Assembly: GCF_004352845.1 (NCBI RefSeq)
Contig: NZ_SJRX01000007.1
Location: forward strand, 1 to 64,000
Source: Luteimonas terricola
Lineage (GTDB): Bacteria > Pseudomonadota > Gammaproteobacteria > Xanthomonadales > Xanthomonadaceae
DNA: 64,000 nt
Direction of reading: 5' to 3'
Part shown: piece by piece, positions 1 to 8,621 of the stretch
Layout: each line of letters begins with the position of its first letter
How positions within the stretch are numbered: the first letter of the stretch is position 1
The notes under the pieces: model-generated
The model's input: only the letters and a program-made list of their open reading frames with translations
The model's database searches: none
What the model was told of the DNA's origin: nothing
Position numbers and translations under genes: made by a program

Positions 1-1
1 C

Positions 2-88
2 GGCCGGGAGGCCTTCGCGGCTTCGCCCCCGGCATCCGCCTGGCGGCGGATGCCTCCTCCTTGACTTCCCCGCGAAGGCCTCCCGGCC
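2..88. repeat. Palindromic element A (constant core, variable stem)
   Basis: A perfect 19-bp inverted repeat (2-20 with 70-88) encloses a 49-nt loop. The loop holds a second perfect 10-bp hairpin (31-40 with 45-54). A 17-nt stretch at 52-68 (GCCTCCTCCTTGACTTC) recurs exactly, in inverse orientation, inside element B at 187-203. A CCCCCGGC block on the other side of the inner hairpin is also shared. The outer and inner stems of A and B differ in sequence but each is self-complementary. This looks like a REP/MITE-like dispersed element; its copy number elsewhere in the genome is unknown. Confidence 0.8.
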
Positions 89-162
89 ACGACGGGGCTC
101 GGCTTCGGCTGCAGATGCGCGTGCCCGGCCTTTGCTCCCGGGCCACCGCGTACTGCCGTGCA

Positions 163-258
163 CCGGGGGCCAAGGCCCTTGAGAGCGAAGTCAAGGAGGA
201 GGCGATGGCCGCAGGCCAGCGCCGGGGGACATGAGCACTCAAGGGCCTTGGCCCCCGG
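163..258. repeat. Palindromic element B (inverse copy of element A)
   Basis: A perfect 21-bp inverted repeat (163-183 with 238-258) encloses a 54-nt loop carrying the same 17-nt core as element A (187-203, opposite orientation). An inner imperfect hairpin lies between the core and the shared GCCGGGGG block. The stem sequence is unrelated to that of element A. Reading frames cross this element, but their composition follows the palindrome and none is credible as a gene. Together A and B account for most of the gene-free stretch 1-300. Confidence 0.8.
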
Positions 259-307
259 CGCCCGAGAGTATCCATGGCGTGCCACTCCCTCAGCTGGGAG
301 AAGAACC

Positions 308-332
308 AAAAAAGGGCGGCCTGGGCCGCCCT
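308..332 (-). terminator. Intrinsic terminator of the pgk-pyk-fba block
   Basis: A perfect 9-bp GC-rich stem (313-321 with 324-332) with a 2-nt loop is followed, in the minus-strand transcript, by a run of six U (A308-A313 on the plus strand). It lies 35 nt past the aldolase stop codon, as expected for a Rho-independent terminator. Confidence 0.85.
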
Positions 333-366
333 CTTTACGGGGTTGCGGCGCCAGCCGCTCCCACGC

Positions 367-1374
367 TCAGCCGCGGGTCCACTGCCCCAGCGCCGCCAGG
401 CCGTTGGCCTTGGCGCGTTCGAACACGGTGGCCTGCGCGGCGTCGTAGTTGCCGACCAGGTCCTGCGACCACAGCTTCAGCGCCGCGGACTGCATCGCGC
501 GGCCGTAGGAGAACGACAGCGGCCACGGGTTCGGGCCCATGCGGTTCATGGCGTCCAGGTGCGCGGTGGCGTCGTCGTCGGACTGGCCGCCGGACAGGAA
601 CACGATGCCCGGGAGGATCGCAGGCACCGCCGACTTCAGGCACATCAGGGTGGCCTCGGCCACTTCCTCGACGCTGGTGGTGTCGCCGCTGTCCTTGCCC
701 GGCAGCACCATCGACGCCTTCAGGATGGTGCCCTCGAGCGCGACGTTCTGGTTGTACAGGGCGTCGAACAGCGCGCGCAGGGTGACCTCGGAAACCTCGA
801 AGCAGGTGTCGATGTCGTGGTTGCCGTCGATCAGCACCTCGGGCTCGACCATCGGCACCAGGCCCTGCTCCTGGCACAGTGCGGCGTAGCGCGCCAGCGC
901 GTGGGCGTTGGCCTCGATGCAGGTGCCCGAGGGCACGTCGTCGCCGATGTTGATCACCGCGCGCCACTTGGCGAAGCGGGCGCCGAGCTTGTAGTACTCC
1001 TCCAGGCGCGCGCGCAGCCCGTCCAGGCCCTCGGTCACCACCTCGCCCGGGAAGCCGGCCAGCGCATGGGTACCCCTGTCGACCTTGATGCCCGGGATCA
1101 TGCCGTTGTCGGACATGTACTGGGCGAACGGCACGCCGTCCTTGGTCTTCTGGCGGATGGTCTCGTCGAACAGGATCGCGCCGCTGATGTACTCGGACAG
1201 GTCCGGCGTGGTCAGGAGCAGCTCGCGGTAGGCGCGGCGGTTCTCCTCGCTGTCCGGGATGCCGACGCCGGCGAAACGCTTGGCGATCGTTCCGGAGGAC
1301 TCGTCGATCGCGATGATGCCCTTGCCCGGGGCGACCATGGCGAGGGCGGTTTCAGCAAGCTGTTCGATGCTCAT
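367..1374 (-). CDS. Class I fructose-bisphosphate aldolase
   Basis: Cleaves fructose-1,6-bisphosphate to dihydroxyacetone phosphate and glyceraldehyde-3-phosphate in glycolysis, and condenses them in gluconeogenesis; cytosolic. The 335-residue protein is of the eukaryote-like class I (Schiff-base) type: near the N-terminus is the GKGIIAIDES motif, followed by PGIKVDRG, and the Schiff-base lysine lies in EGTILKASM at about Lys219. No class II zinc-site signature is seen. It is the last gene of the minus-strand block pgk-pyk-fba, 48 nt after pyk, and is followed by a clear intrinsic terminator. The ATG at 1374 has an AGAAG element a few bases upstream. Confidence 0.95.
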   Translation of the reverse strand: MSIEQLAETALAMVAPGKGIIAIDESSGTIAKRFAGVGIPDSEENRRAYRELLLTTPDLSEYISGAILFDETIRQKTKDGVPFAQYMSDNGMIPGIKVDRGTHALAGFPGEVVTEGLDGLRARLEEYYKLGARFAKWRAVINIGDDVPSGTCIEANAHALARYAALCQEQGLVPMVEPEVLIDGNHDIDTCFEVSEVTLRALFDALYNQNVALEGTILKASMVLPGKDSGDTTSVEEVAEATLMCLKSAVPAILPGIVFLSGGQSDDDATAHLDAMNRMGPNPWPLSFSYGRAMQSAALKLWSQDLVGNYDAAQATVFERAKANGLAALGQWTRG

Positions 1375-1422
1375 TCTTCTGGAACTCCGGGCTGGCGACG
1401 GGGCCGCCCAGTATAGCCGCTC

Positions 1423-2889
1423 CTACAGGACGCCGAGCCCCTGGGCGCCGCCGTCGGCCCCCACCTGGAGCAGGCGCAGGGTGTTGGTGGCGCCGTGGGT
1501 TTCCATGGTCTCGCCGCTGGTGAACACCACCCGGTCGCCGGCCGACAGCAGGCCGGCGGCCACCAGCAGGCCCATCGCGTCGCGCGCGGCCTGGCGTGCA
1601 TCCTGGCCGCGGCTGTCGTGGGCCATCGGAAACACGTCGCGCATCAGGCTCATCCGCCTGCGGGCGCCGGCGTGGCGCGAGAACGCGTAGATCGGCGCGC
1701 TGGAGCGGAAACGCGACAGGAAGCGCACGGTGCCGCCGGACTCGGTCATGGCCACGATCGCCGCCACGCCGATGTGCTCGCTGAGGAACATCGCCCCCAT
1801 CGCGATCGCCTGGTCGGCACGCTGCAGGCCGCGCTGGGCCCGCTCGAAATCGGTGTCGTGCTCGAATTGCCGCTCGGCGCCGACGCAGATCCGCGACATC
1901 GCCTCCACCGCCGCCACGGGGTACGCGCCGGCGGCGGTTTCCGCCGAGAGCATCACCGCGTCGGTGCCGTCGATGACGGCGTTGGCGACGTCCAGCACCT
2001 CGGCGCGGGTGGGCATCGGGCTTTCGACCATGGACTGCAGCATCTGCGTGGCGGTGATCACCACGCGGTTGCGGGCCAGGGTCTCGCGGATGATCTTCTT
2101 CTGGATGCCCGGCAGCTCGGCGTCGCCGATCTCCACGCCGAGGTCGCCGCGGGCGACCATGACCACGTCGCTGGCGTCGATGATCTCGCCCAGGTTCTCG
2201 ATCGCCTCGGCGCGCTCGATCTTGGACACCAGCGCGGCTTCGCAGTCGTGCATCCGCGCCACCCGCCGCGCCTCGTGCATGTCGTCGGCGGTGCGGCAGA
2301 AGGAGACGGCGATGAAGTCGACGCCGATCTCCGCGGCAACCGCGATCAGCTCGCGGTCGTGGTCGGTGATCGCGCCCAGCGACAGCCCGCCGCCCTGCTT
2401 GTTCAGGCCCTTGCGGTCGGAGAGCACGCCGTCGTTGAGCACGGTGGTGGCGATGGTGCTGCCATCCACGTCCAGCACGCGCAGCTGCACCATGCCGTCG
2501 TCGAGCAGCAGCACGTCGCCCGGGGCGACGTCGCCCGGCAGGCCGAGGTAGCTGACGCCGACACCGGTCGCATCGCCGGGCGGCGCATCGGCGCGGGCGT
2601 GCAGGGCGAAGCGGTCGCCGGCGCGCAGCTGCACGCGCCCGTCGGCGAAGCGGTCGATGCGGATCTTCGGTCCCGGCAGGTCGGCGAGGATGCCGACCTC
2701 GACGCCGGCGCGCCGCGCGGCTTCGCGGACCTCCTGTGCGCGCCGCACGTGGTCGGCGGGGGCGCCGTGCGAGAAGTTCAGCCGCACCGCGTTCACGCCG
2801 GCGCACACCAGGGCGTCGATCACCCCGGGCGCGTCGGTTGCCGGTCCGAGGGTGGCGAGGATTCGGGTGCCGCGGCGGTATTCGGACAT
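1423..2889 (-). CDS. pyk: Pyruvate kinase
   Basis: Transfers phosphate from phosphoenolpyruvate to ADP, giving pyruvate and ATP, the last step of glycolysis. The 488-residue length is normal. The N-terminus carries TRILATLGPA and VRLNFSHG; the catalytic-barrel signature with the active-site lysine appears as LVSKIERAEAIENL, followed by MVARGDLGVEIG and the ITATQML motif. The C-terminal allosteric domain is present (TESGGTVRFLSRFRSSAPI). It lies between pgk (73 nt upstream) and the aldolase on the same strand and is probably co-transcribed with them. Confidence 0.96.
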   Translation of the reverse strand: MSEYRRGTRILATLGPATDAPGVIDALVCAGVNAVRLNFSHGAPADHVRRAQEVREAARRAGVEVGILADLPGPKIRIDRFADGRVQLRAGDRFALHARADAPPGDATGVGVSYLGLPGDVAPGDVLLLDDGMVQLRVLDVDGSTIATTVLNDGVLSDRKGLNKQGGGLSLGAITDHDRELIAVAAEIGVDFIAVSFCRTADDMHEARRVARMHDCEAALVSKIERAEAIENLGEIIDASDVVMVARGDLGVEIGDAELPGIQKKIIRETLARNRVVITATQMLQSMVESPMPTRAEVLDVANAVIDGTDAVMLSAETAAGAYPVAAVEAMSRICVGAERQFEHDTDFERAQRGLQRADQAIAMGAMFLSEHIGVAAIVAMTESGGTVRFLSRFRSSAPIYAFSRHAGARRRMSLMRDVFPMAHDSRGQDARQAARDAMGLLVAAGLLSAGDRVVFTSGETMETHGATNTLRLLQVGADGGAQGLGVL

Positions 2890-2962
2890 GCGGGTCTCGG
2901 CTGTCGGGTCACATGCCCCATGCTAGCCGAGCCGCATGGCCAGCGGCGGCCTGCCGCCCGGC

Positions 2963-4138
2963 TCAGCCGCCGCGCTGTTCCAGCGCCGCGACCGCCGGCA
3001 GCGTCTTGCCCTCGAGGAACTCGAGGAAGGCGCCGCCACCGGTGGAAATGTAGGACACGCCGTCGGCGATGCCGTACTTGTCGACCGCGGCCAGGGTGTC
3101 GCCGCCGCCGGCGATCGAGAACGCCTTCGAAGCGGCGATCGCACGCGCCAGGGTTTCGGTGCCCTTGCCGAAGGCGTCGAACTCGAACACGCCCACCGGG
3201 CCGTTCCAGACCACGGTGCCGGCCTTCGCGATCAGCTCCGCGTAGCGCGCCGACGTCCCGGGGCCGATGTCGAGCACCATGTCGCCGTCGCCGATGGCGT
3301 CCACCGCCTTCACCGTCGCCGGTGCGTCGGCGGCAAAGGCCGGCGCCACCACCACGTCGGTCGGCACCGGGATGTCGGCTCCGCGGGCGCGGGCGTCGGC
3401 CATGATCTTCTTCGCGGTGTCGATGAGGTCGGCCTCGTGCAGCGACGTGCCCACCCCATGGCCTTCGGCGGCGATGAAGGTGTTGGCGATGCCGCCGCCG
3501 ACGATGAGCTGGTCGACCTTGCCCACCAGCGACGACAGCAGCTCGAGCTTGGTCGAGACCTTGGAGCCGGCCACGATCGCCAGCAGCGGGCGCGCCGGTT
3601 CCTGCAGCGCCTTGCCCAGGGCATCGAGCTCGGCCATCAGCAGCGGCCCGCCCGCGGCCTGCGCGGCATGGCGGATCACGCCATGGGTCGAGGCCTGGGC
3701 GCGGTGCGCGGTGCCGAAGGCGTCCATCACGAACACGTCGCACAGCGCGGCGTAGCGCTTGGCCAGGGCTTCGTCGTCGGCCTTCTCGCCGACGTTCATG
3801 CGGCAGTTCTCCAGCAGCACCAGCTGCCCGGGCGCGACGTCGACGCCGTCGAGGTAATCGCGGACCAGCGGCACCTCGCGACCAAGCAGCTCCGAAAGCC
3901 GCGTCGCGACCGGCGCCAGCGAGTCGGCCTCGCTCCATGCGCCCTCTTGCGGACGCCCCAGGTGCGACATCACCAGCACCGCCGCGCCGGCCTCGAGCAG
4001 CGTGCGCAGGGTCGGCAACGACGCCAGGATGCGCTGGTCGGACGTCACGCGCCCCCCGGCCACCGGCACGTTGAGGTCCTGGCGGACAAGCACGCGCTTG
4101 CCGGCAAGGTCGAGGTCGGTGATGCGGAGGATGGACAT
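2963..4138 (-). CDS. pgk: Phosphoglycerate kinase
   Basis: Interconverts 1,3-bisphosphoglycerate + ADP and 3-phosphoglycerate + ATP. The 391 residues are the usual bacterial size. Seen: the N-terminal [12 protein letters not shown] substrate-binding signature, MSHLGRP, the hinge-region VAGSKVSTK, and the C-terminal nucleotide-loop GGGDTLAA and [13 protein letters not shown]. The start at 4138 fits the family N-terminus ([10 protein letters not shown]). No purine-rich ribosome-binding site is visible; instead a perfect hairpin ends five bases before the start codon (separate entry), which may affect translation. First gene of the glycolytic block. Confidence 0.96.
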   Translation of the reverse strand: MSILRITDLDLAGKRVLVRQDLNVPVAGGRVTSDQRILASLPTLRTLLEAGAAVLVMSHLGRPQEGAWSEADSLAPVATRLSELLGREVPLVRDYLDGVDVAPGQLVLLENCRMNVGEKADDEALAKRYAALCDVFVMDAFGTAHRAQASTHGVIRHAAQAAGGPLLMAELDALGKALQEPARPLLAIVAGSKVSTKLELLSSLVGKVDQLIVGGGIANTFIAAEGHGVGTSLHEADLIDTAKKIMADARARGADIPVPTDVVVAPAFAADAPATVKAVDAIGDGDMVLDIGPGTSARYAELIAKAGTVVWNGPVGVFEFDAFGKGTETLARAIAASKAFSIAGGGDTLAAVDKYGIADGVSYISTGGGAFLEFLEGKTLPAVAALEQRGG

Positions 4139-4143
4139 GGACG

Positions 4144-4169
4144 ATGGCCGGTATCTGTGGACCGGCCAT
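4144..4169 (-). promoter_or_regulatory. Perfect hairpin in the pgk leader
   Basis: A 9-bp perfect stem (4144-4152 with 4161-4169) and 8-nt loop sit immediately upstream of the pgk ATG (4138) on the transcribed minus strand, where a ribosome-binding site would be expected. It could be a translational control hairpin, a dyad bound by a regulator, or a chance palindrome; the sequence cannot decide. Confidence 0.4.
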
Positions 4170-4250
4170 TGTCGGTGCCGGCCGGACCGGATTCAAACTG
4201 CGGCGACGAAAAGGTCGCGCCTGCGCGGGATCCGGTCGATTCCAGCGACC

Positions 4251-5360
4251 TCAGCCGCTGCGCCGTCGGAACAGCAGCCAGGACACCGTCAGCATCAGCA
4301 TCGGCGGCGCCGCATAGGCAAGCCGGTAGTCGAAGCCGTAGACCGCCGCAAGCTTGGCCACCTGGTTCTGCAGCATCCAGAACCCCAGCGCGAACACCAC
4401 GCCGATGAACAGCCTGCGCCCGAGCCCGCCGCTGCGCAGCGAGCCGAACGCGAACGGCATCGCGGCCAGGCACAGCGCGAGCACGTTGACCGGATAGAAC
4501 CAGCGGCCCCAGTAATGCTCCTCGAACTCGCTGGCGTCCAGGCGGTTGCGGTGCCGGTAGTCGATGCCCTGGGCCAGGTCGCGCGCCGACATGTAGCGCG
4601 GGCGGAAGGCGCCGCCGGCGCTGGCGGCCAGCGCGGCGGCATCGAGCTGCGACTCCCAGCGCTCCTCGTCGACGTGGACCTCGGTCACCGAGCGCTCCTC
4701 GAAGGTCACCCGGCGGACATCGCGCAGGTGCCAGTCGCCGCCGCGGTGCTCGGCCAGGCCCGCCTGGGCGATCGACTCCAGCCGGCCATCGCCGTCGAAT
4801 TCGAACAGGCGCACGTCGTTGAGCTCCAGCCAGGCCTGATCGCCCTTGCTGCGCTCGCGGCCGTCGCGGGCGTTGAGGAAGGTGTTGCCCTCGCGCGCCC
4901 AGAGTCCCGAGTACTGCGCCACGATCATGTCGCTGGAGCGCGCGGCGGCCTTCATGGCATCGGCGCTGCGCTGCGCGCCCGGCCCGAGGGTCTCGCCGCT
5001 GAGCATCATCAGCGCGGTCAGCACGACCAGCGGCGCCGCGACCGAGGCGCTCAGCCGGCGCCGCGAGATCCCGAGCGCGCGCAGCGCGGTGAGCTCGGAC
5101 GACGCCGCCAGCTGGCCCAGGCCCATCAGCGTGCCGATCACCGCCGCGGTCGGGAACATGGTGTAGGCCCGCCGGGGAAGCGTGTAGGCCACGTAGGTCA
5201 GCACGCTGACGAAGCCGTACTCGCCCTCGCCCATGTCGTCGATCTCGTCCACCGCGGCAAGCACCGCGTCCAGCCCGACCAGCACCGCCCAGACCAGCAG
5301 CACGGTGACCACCACCACGCGCGCGACGTGGAGGTCGTGGAGCTTCGGGAACGGCATCAT
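4251..5360 (-). CDS. lptG: LPS export ABC transporter permease LptG
   Basis: One of the two inner-membrane permeases of the LptB2FG transporter, which extracts lipopolysaccharide from the inner membrane and passes it to the LptC-A-D bridge. The 369-residue protein has the family plan: TM segments at the N-terminus (LHDLHVARVVVVTVLL), a large periplasmic jellyroll in the middle, and TMs at the C-terminus. The start ATG at 5360 overlaps the lptF stop as ATGA; longer upstream start options are rejected because they lie inside lptF and encode an arginine/proline-rich shadow. Order lptF-lptG is as in other gammaproteobacteria. Confidence 0.93.
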   Translation of the reverse strand: MMPFPKLHDLHVARVVVVTVLLVWAVLVGLDAVLAAVDEIDDMGEGEYGFVSVLTYVAYTLPRRAYTMFPTAAVIGTLMGLGQLAASSELTALRALGISRRRLSASVAAPLVVLTALMMLSGETLGPGAQRSADAMKAAARSSDMIVAQYSGLWAREGNTFLNARDGRERSKGDQAWLELNDVRLFEFDGDGRLESIAQAGLAEHRGGDWHLRDVRRVTFEERSVTEVHVDEERWESQLDAAALAASAGGAFRPRYMSARDLAQGIDYRHRNRLDASEFEEHYWGRWFYPVNVLALCLAAMPFAFGSLRSGGLGRRLFIGVVFALGFWMLQNQVAKLAAVYGFDYRLAYAAPPMLMLTVSWLLFRRRSG

Positions 5361-6454
5361 CGCGCCACCTCCGCACTGCGGCGCCGGCGCGGCACGCCCA
5401 CGTGACCGTCGCGGAGGTACAGCCACGTGCCGACCGCCAGCAGCGGCAGCACCAGCCACCACAGGCCAAGGCCCAGCGGGATCACCCCGTCGGCCAGCCA
5501 CTTGGTACCCAGCAGCATGAAGTTCATCCCCACCACGTAGGCCAGGAAGCCCAGCGCGATCCGCCCATAGCGGGCCTGGCGCGGCGGACTGCGCGCCAGC
5601 GGCACCGCCAGCAGCGCGAAGGCCAGTGCCAGCAGCGGCGGAGCGATGCGGTAGTGCAGCTGCGCGCGCGCCTCGGGGCGCGAGTCGCCGAGGAGTGCCA
5701 GGGTCGAGTCGAACTCCGGATTCCCGTCGGCCGGACGCGTCTCTGCGTCCGGCAGGCGCAGTTCGTTGCGCCGGTAGCGCATCATCCTGTAATCGAGGGT
5801 GTCGGCCAGCGGACCTTCCACCCGGAAACCCTCACCCAGGTCGAGGTAGCGCTCGGCGCCATCCACGGTCAGGAGTCCACTGCGCGCAGTGGTGACGTCC
5901 ATGCGCTCCTCGTCCTGCCGGTAGACGAACACCCGGCCCAGGGCGGAGCCCTCGCCCGACATCGCGCCGACGTAGACCACGCCGCCGCCGCCGGGGAGCT
6001 CCACGAAACGCCCGGCCTCCAGGCCAGCCAGCAGCAGGTTGCGGTTGCCCTCGGCCACCATCCGCTGCGAATAGTCGTTGGCCCAGGGACCCAGCCACAG
6101 CGAGCAGGCGCCGATGAAGCCGACCACCGGCAGCACCAGCAGCATCAGCGGCCGCAGCAGCCGCCGCGGGCCGACGCCGGTGGCCACCAGGACCGGCATC
6201 TCCGAGTCCCGGTACAGCCGGCCGACGGCCAGCAGCAGGCCCAGCATCAGGCCCAGCGGCAGGATCAGCGGCAGGTAATTGAGCACCTGCAGCCCCAGCT
6301 GGGACAGCATCAGGCCCGCCGGTACTCGCCCGCGGGCGATGTCGCCGAGCACGTCGGCGAACACGCCGCCGAGGCTCACGATCATCAGGACCACGAACGC
6401 CGCGAAGGTGGACTGGGCGAATTCGCGGAACAGGTAGCTGTCGAGCTTCGGCAT
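5357..6454 (-). CDS. lptF: LPS export ABC transporter permease LptF
   Basis: Partner of LptG in the LptB2FG lipopolysaccharide extractor. 365 residues from the ATG at 6454, chosen because the conserved family N-terminus (MPKLDSYLFREFAQSTF) begins there; an in-frame ATG at 6472 is also possible. N-terminal TM segments flank the FADVLGDIARG stretch, the central part is the periplasmic domain, and three TMs close the protein. It overlaps lptG by 4 nt and is divergent from pepA, with which it shares a 144-bp promoter region. Confidence 0.93.
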   Translation of the reverse strand: MPKLDSYLFREFAQSTFAAFVVLMIVSLGGVFADVLGDIARGRVPAGLMLSQLGLQVLNYLPLILPLGLMLGLLLAVGRLYRDSEMPVLVATGVGPRRLLRPLMLLVLPVVGFIGACSLWLGPWANDYSQRMVAEGNRNLLLAGLEAGRFVELPGGGGVVYVGAMSGEGSALGRVFVYRQDEERMDVTTARSGLLTVDGAERYLDLGEGFRVEGPLADTLDYRMMRYRRNELRLPDAETRPADGNPEFDSTLALLGDSRPEARAQLHYRIAPPLLALAFALLAVPLARSPPRQARYGRIALGFLAYVVGMNFMLLGTKWLADGVIPLGLGLWWLVLPLLAVGTWLYLRDGHVGVPRRRRSAEVAR

Positions 6455-6598
6455 CCGGGGGCGGCCTTGCATTAGAATCGGGGGTTCGTCCATACACCGC
6501 TTACGGTCGCGCCGGCAGACTGGCGCCGCGGCGCATCGCCGCATTCTGGACCGCGGATTGTAAGGAACACTTCACGCCAAACCCCAGTACAGGACCCC

Positions 6599-8077
6599 AT
6601 GACCCTAGAATTCGCCCTGAACACCGCCGCCCCCGCCTCCGCCAACGTCGACTGCGTGGTGGTGGGCGCCTATGCCGACAAGACCTTCACGCCTGCCGCC
6701 CGTGCCCTCGACGAGGCCAGCGGCGGCCGCCTGACGGCCCTCGCGGAGCGCGGCGACGTCAGCGGTGCCACCGGCCGCAGCTCGATGCTGCACGACCTCG
6801 CCGGCGTGACCGCGCCGCGGGTGCTGGTGGTCGGCCTGGGCGAACCGGGCAAGTTCGCGGTTCCGCAGTACCTCAAGGCCGTGGCCGACGCCGTGCGCGC
6901 GCTGAAGACCGGGCCGGTGCGCTCGGCGCTGCTGACCCTGGCCGAGCTCGAGGTCCCCGGTCGCGATGCCGCCTGGTCCATCCGCCAGGCCGCCATCGCC
7001 GCCGGCCACGCCGCCTACCGCTATACCGCGACGCTCGGCGGGAAGAACAAGAAGCGCGACGAAAAGGGCCTGGAGCGCCTGGAGATCGCCGGTACCGACG
7101 CCGCCGCGCTGGCCCAGGGCCAGGCGATCGCCGCGGGCGTCGAATTCACCCGCGAGCTCGGCCACCTGCCGCCCAACATCTGCAACCCGGCCTATCTCGC
7201 CAGCCAGGCGCAGGAGTTCGCGGCCCGCTTCGACAAGGCCAGCTGCGAGGTCCTCGAGCGCGAGGACATGGAGAAGCTCGGCATGGGCTCGCTGCTGGCG
7301 GTCGCCCGCGGCTCGGCCAACGCGCCCAAGCTGGTCGTGCTGAAGTGGAACAACGGCGGCGACGCCAAGCCCTATGTACTGGTCGGCAAGGGCATCACCT
7401 TCGACACCGGCGGCGTGAACCTCAAGACCCAGGGCGGCATCGAGGAGATGAAGTACGACATGCTCGGCGCCGGTTCGGTGATGGGCACCTTCGTCGCGGC
7501 GGCCGGCATGGACCTGGCCGTGAACCTGGTGGTGGTGGTGCCGGCGGTCGAGAACGCCATCGACGGCAATTCCTACCGCCCCTCGGACGTCATCACCAGC
7601 ATGTCCGGCAAGACCATCGAAGTCGGCAACACCGACGCCGAGGGCCGCCTGATCCTGTGCGACGCGCTGACCTATGCGCAGCGCTTCGAGCCGCAGGCCC
7701 TGGTCGACGTGGCCACGCTTACCGGCGCCTGCATGGTCGCCCTGGGCAGCTTCGCCACGGGGCTCATGAGCAAGCACGACGACCTGTCGCAGGAGCTGCT
7801 GGCCGCGGGCGAAGACGTGTTCGACCGCGCCTGGCGCCTGCCGCTGTGGGACGAGTACCAGACCATGCTCGACTCCAGCTTCGCCGACGTCTACAACATC
7901 GGCGGCCGCTGGGCCGGTGCCGTGACCGCGGGCTGCTTCCTGTCGCGCTTCACCGAAGGCCAGCGCTGGGCGCACCTCGACATCGCCGGCAGCGCCAGCC
8001 ACAGCGGCAAGAACGGCCTCGCCACCGGCCGCCCGGTCGGCCTGCTGTCGCAGTGGCTGCTGGACCAGGTGGCCTGA
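6599..8077 (+). CDS. pepA: Leucyl aminopeptidase (M17 family)
   Basis: Cytosolic manganese/zinc exopeptidase that removes N-terminal amino acids; in E. coli the hexameric PepA also binds DNA. The 492 residues are the normal length. The metal-binding and catalytic signatures are intact: [14 protein letters not shown] at about residue 263 and the family hallmark NTDAEGRL at about residue 344; [12 protein letters not shown] lies between them. The start ATG is preceded by AGGA. It is divergent from lptF and followed by holC, as in many gammaproteobacteria (pepA-holC-valS). Confidence 0.96.
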   Translation: MTLEFALNTAAPASANVDCVVVGAYADKTFTPAARALDEASGGRLTALAERGDVSGATGRSSMLHDLAGVTAPRVLVVGLGEPGKFAVPQYLKAVADAVRALKTGPVRSALLTLAELEVPGRDAAWSIRQAAIAAGHAAYRYTATLGGKNKKRDEKGLERLEIAGTDAAALAQGQAIAAGVEFTRELGHLPPNICNPAYLASQAQEFAARFDKASCEVLEREDMEKLGMGSLLAVARGSANAPKLVVLKWNNGGDAKPYVLVGKGITFDTGGVNLKTQGGIEEMKYDMLGAGSVMGTFVAAAGMDLAVNLVVVVPAVENAIDGNSYRPSDVITSMSGKTIEVGNTDAEGRLILCDALTYAQRFEPQALVDVATLTGACMVALGSFATGLMSKHDDLSQELLAAGEDVFDRAWRLPLWDEYQTMLDSSFADVYNIGGRWAGAVTAGCFLSRFTEGQRWAHLDIAGSASHSGKNGLATGRPVGLLSQWLLDQVA

Positions 8078-8085
8078 TGCGGGCC

Positions 8086-8116
8086 AGGGCCGCGCTTCGT
8101 TGCGAAGCACGGCCCT
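8086..8116 (+). terminator. Stem-loop after pepA
   Basis: A 14-bp stem with one mismatch (8086-8099 with 8103-8116) and a 3-nt loop begins 9 nt after the pepA stop and ends 17 nt before holC. No U-tract follows, so it may be an attenuating or mRNA-stabilising hairpin rather than a full terminator. Confidence 0.5.
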
Positions 8117-8133
8117 GATCCCGGCCTGATCCC

Positions 8134-8574
8134 ATGCCGAGAGCCGATTTCTATCTGATCGCCAAACCGCGCTTCCGCGACGAGCCGCTGCTGCTGGTCT
8201 GCGAACTGGCGAAGAAGGCGCTGGCTGCCGGCCAGCCGATGCTGGTGCTGGCCCGCGACGCGGCCCAGGCCGAACGGCTCGACGACCTGCTGTGGTCGTT
8301 CGAGCCCGATGCCTACGTGCCGCACCAGATCGCCGGCCTGGAGCCCGAGGACGGCGGCGGCGAGGAGGAGGAGGCCGACGTGCTCATCGCCCCGCCCGAA
8401 GCCGACGTGCCGCTTCGGCCGCTGGTGCTGAACCTGCGCGACGCCGCGGTCGAGGGTGCCTTCGATCGCGTGCTCGAAGTGGTCCCGGCCGATCCGTCCG
8501 CGCGCGAGCCGCTGCGCGCGCGCTGGACGCAGTACAAGGCGCGCGGCTTCGACCTGAACAAATACGACATGTGA
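8134..8574 (+). CDS. holC: DNA polymerase III chi subunit
   Basis: Chi links the clamp-loader complex (through psi, HolD) to single-stranded-DNA-binding protein at the replication fork. The 146-residue protein starts with the typical [11 protein letters not shown] and shows the P-loop-like Rossmann layout of the family ([19 protein letters not shown], then the acidic region and the LRPLVLNL strand), ending in [16 protein letters not shown]. Position between pepA and valS is conserved. An acidic insertion ([10 protein letters not shown], about residues 76-85) is lineage-specific. A candidate gene for its partner psi is also in this window at 12273-12548. Confidence 0.93.
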   Translation: MPRADFYLIAKPRFRDEPLLLVCELAKKALAAGQPMLVLARDAAQAERLDDLLWSFEPDAYVPHQIAGLEPEDGGGEEEEADVLIAPPEADVPLRPLVLNLRDAAVEGAFDRVLEVVPADPSAREPLRARWTQYKARGFDLNKYDM

Positions 8575-8621
8575 CGCGGGGCCCGGCCCCCGCCCCGCCC
8601 CGCCCGATCACGAGTCCCGCA

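Noticed and set aside
158-785. Short plus-strand frames over elements A/B and antisense to the aldolase
   Set aside because: Determined by the palindromes and by the complement of the aldolase gene; Arg/Pro/Ala-rich without domains.
6605-8110. A 501-codon frame antisense to pepA
   Set aside because: Same artefact: composition of a GC-rich antisense frame, no motif, and pepA is certain.
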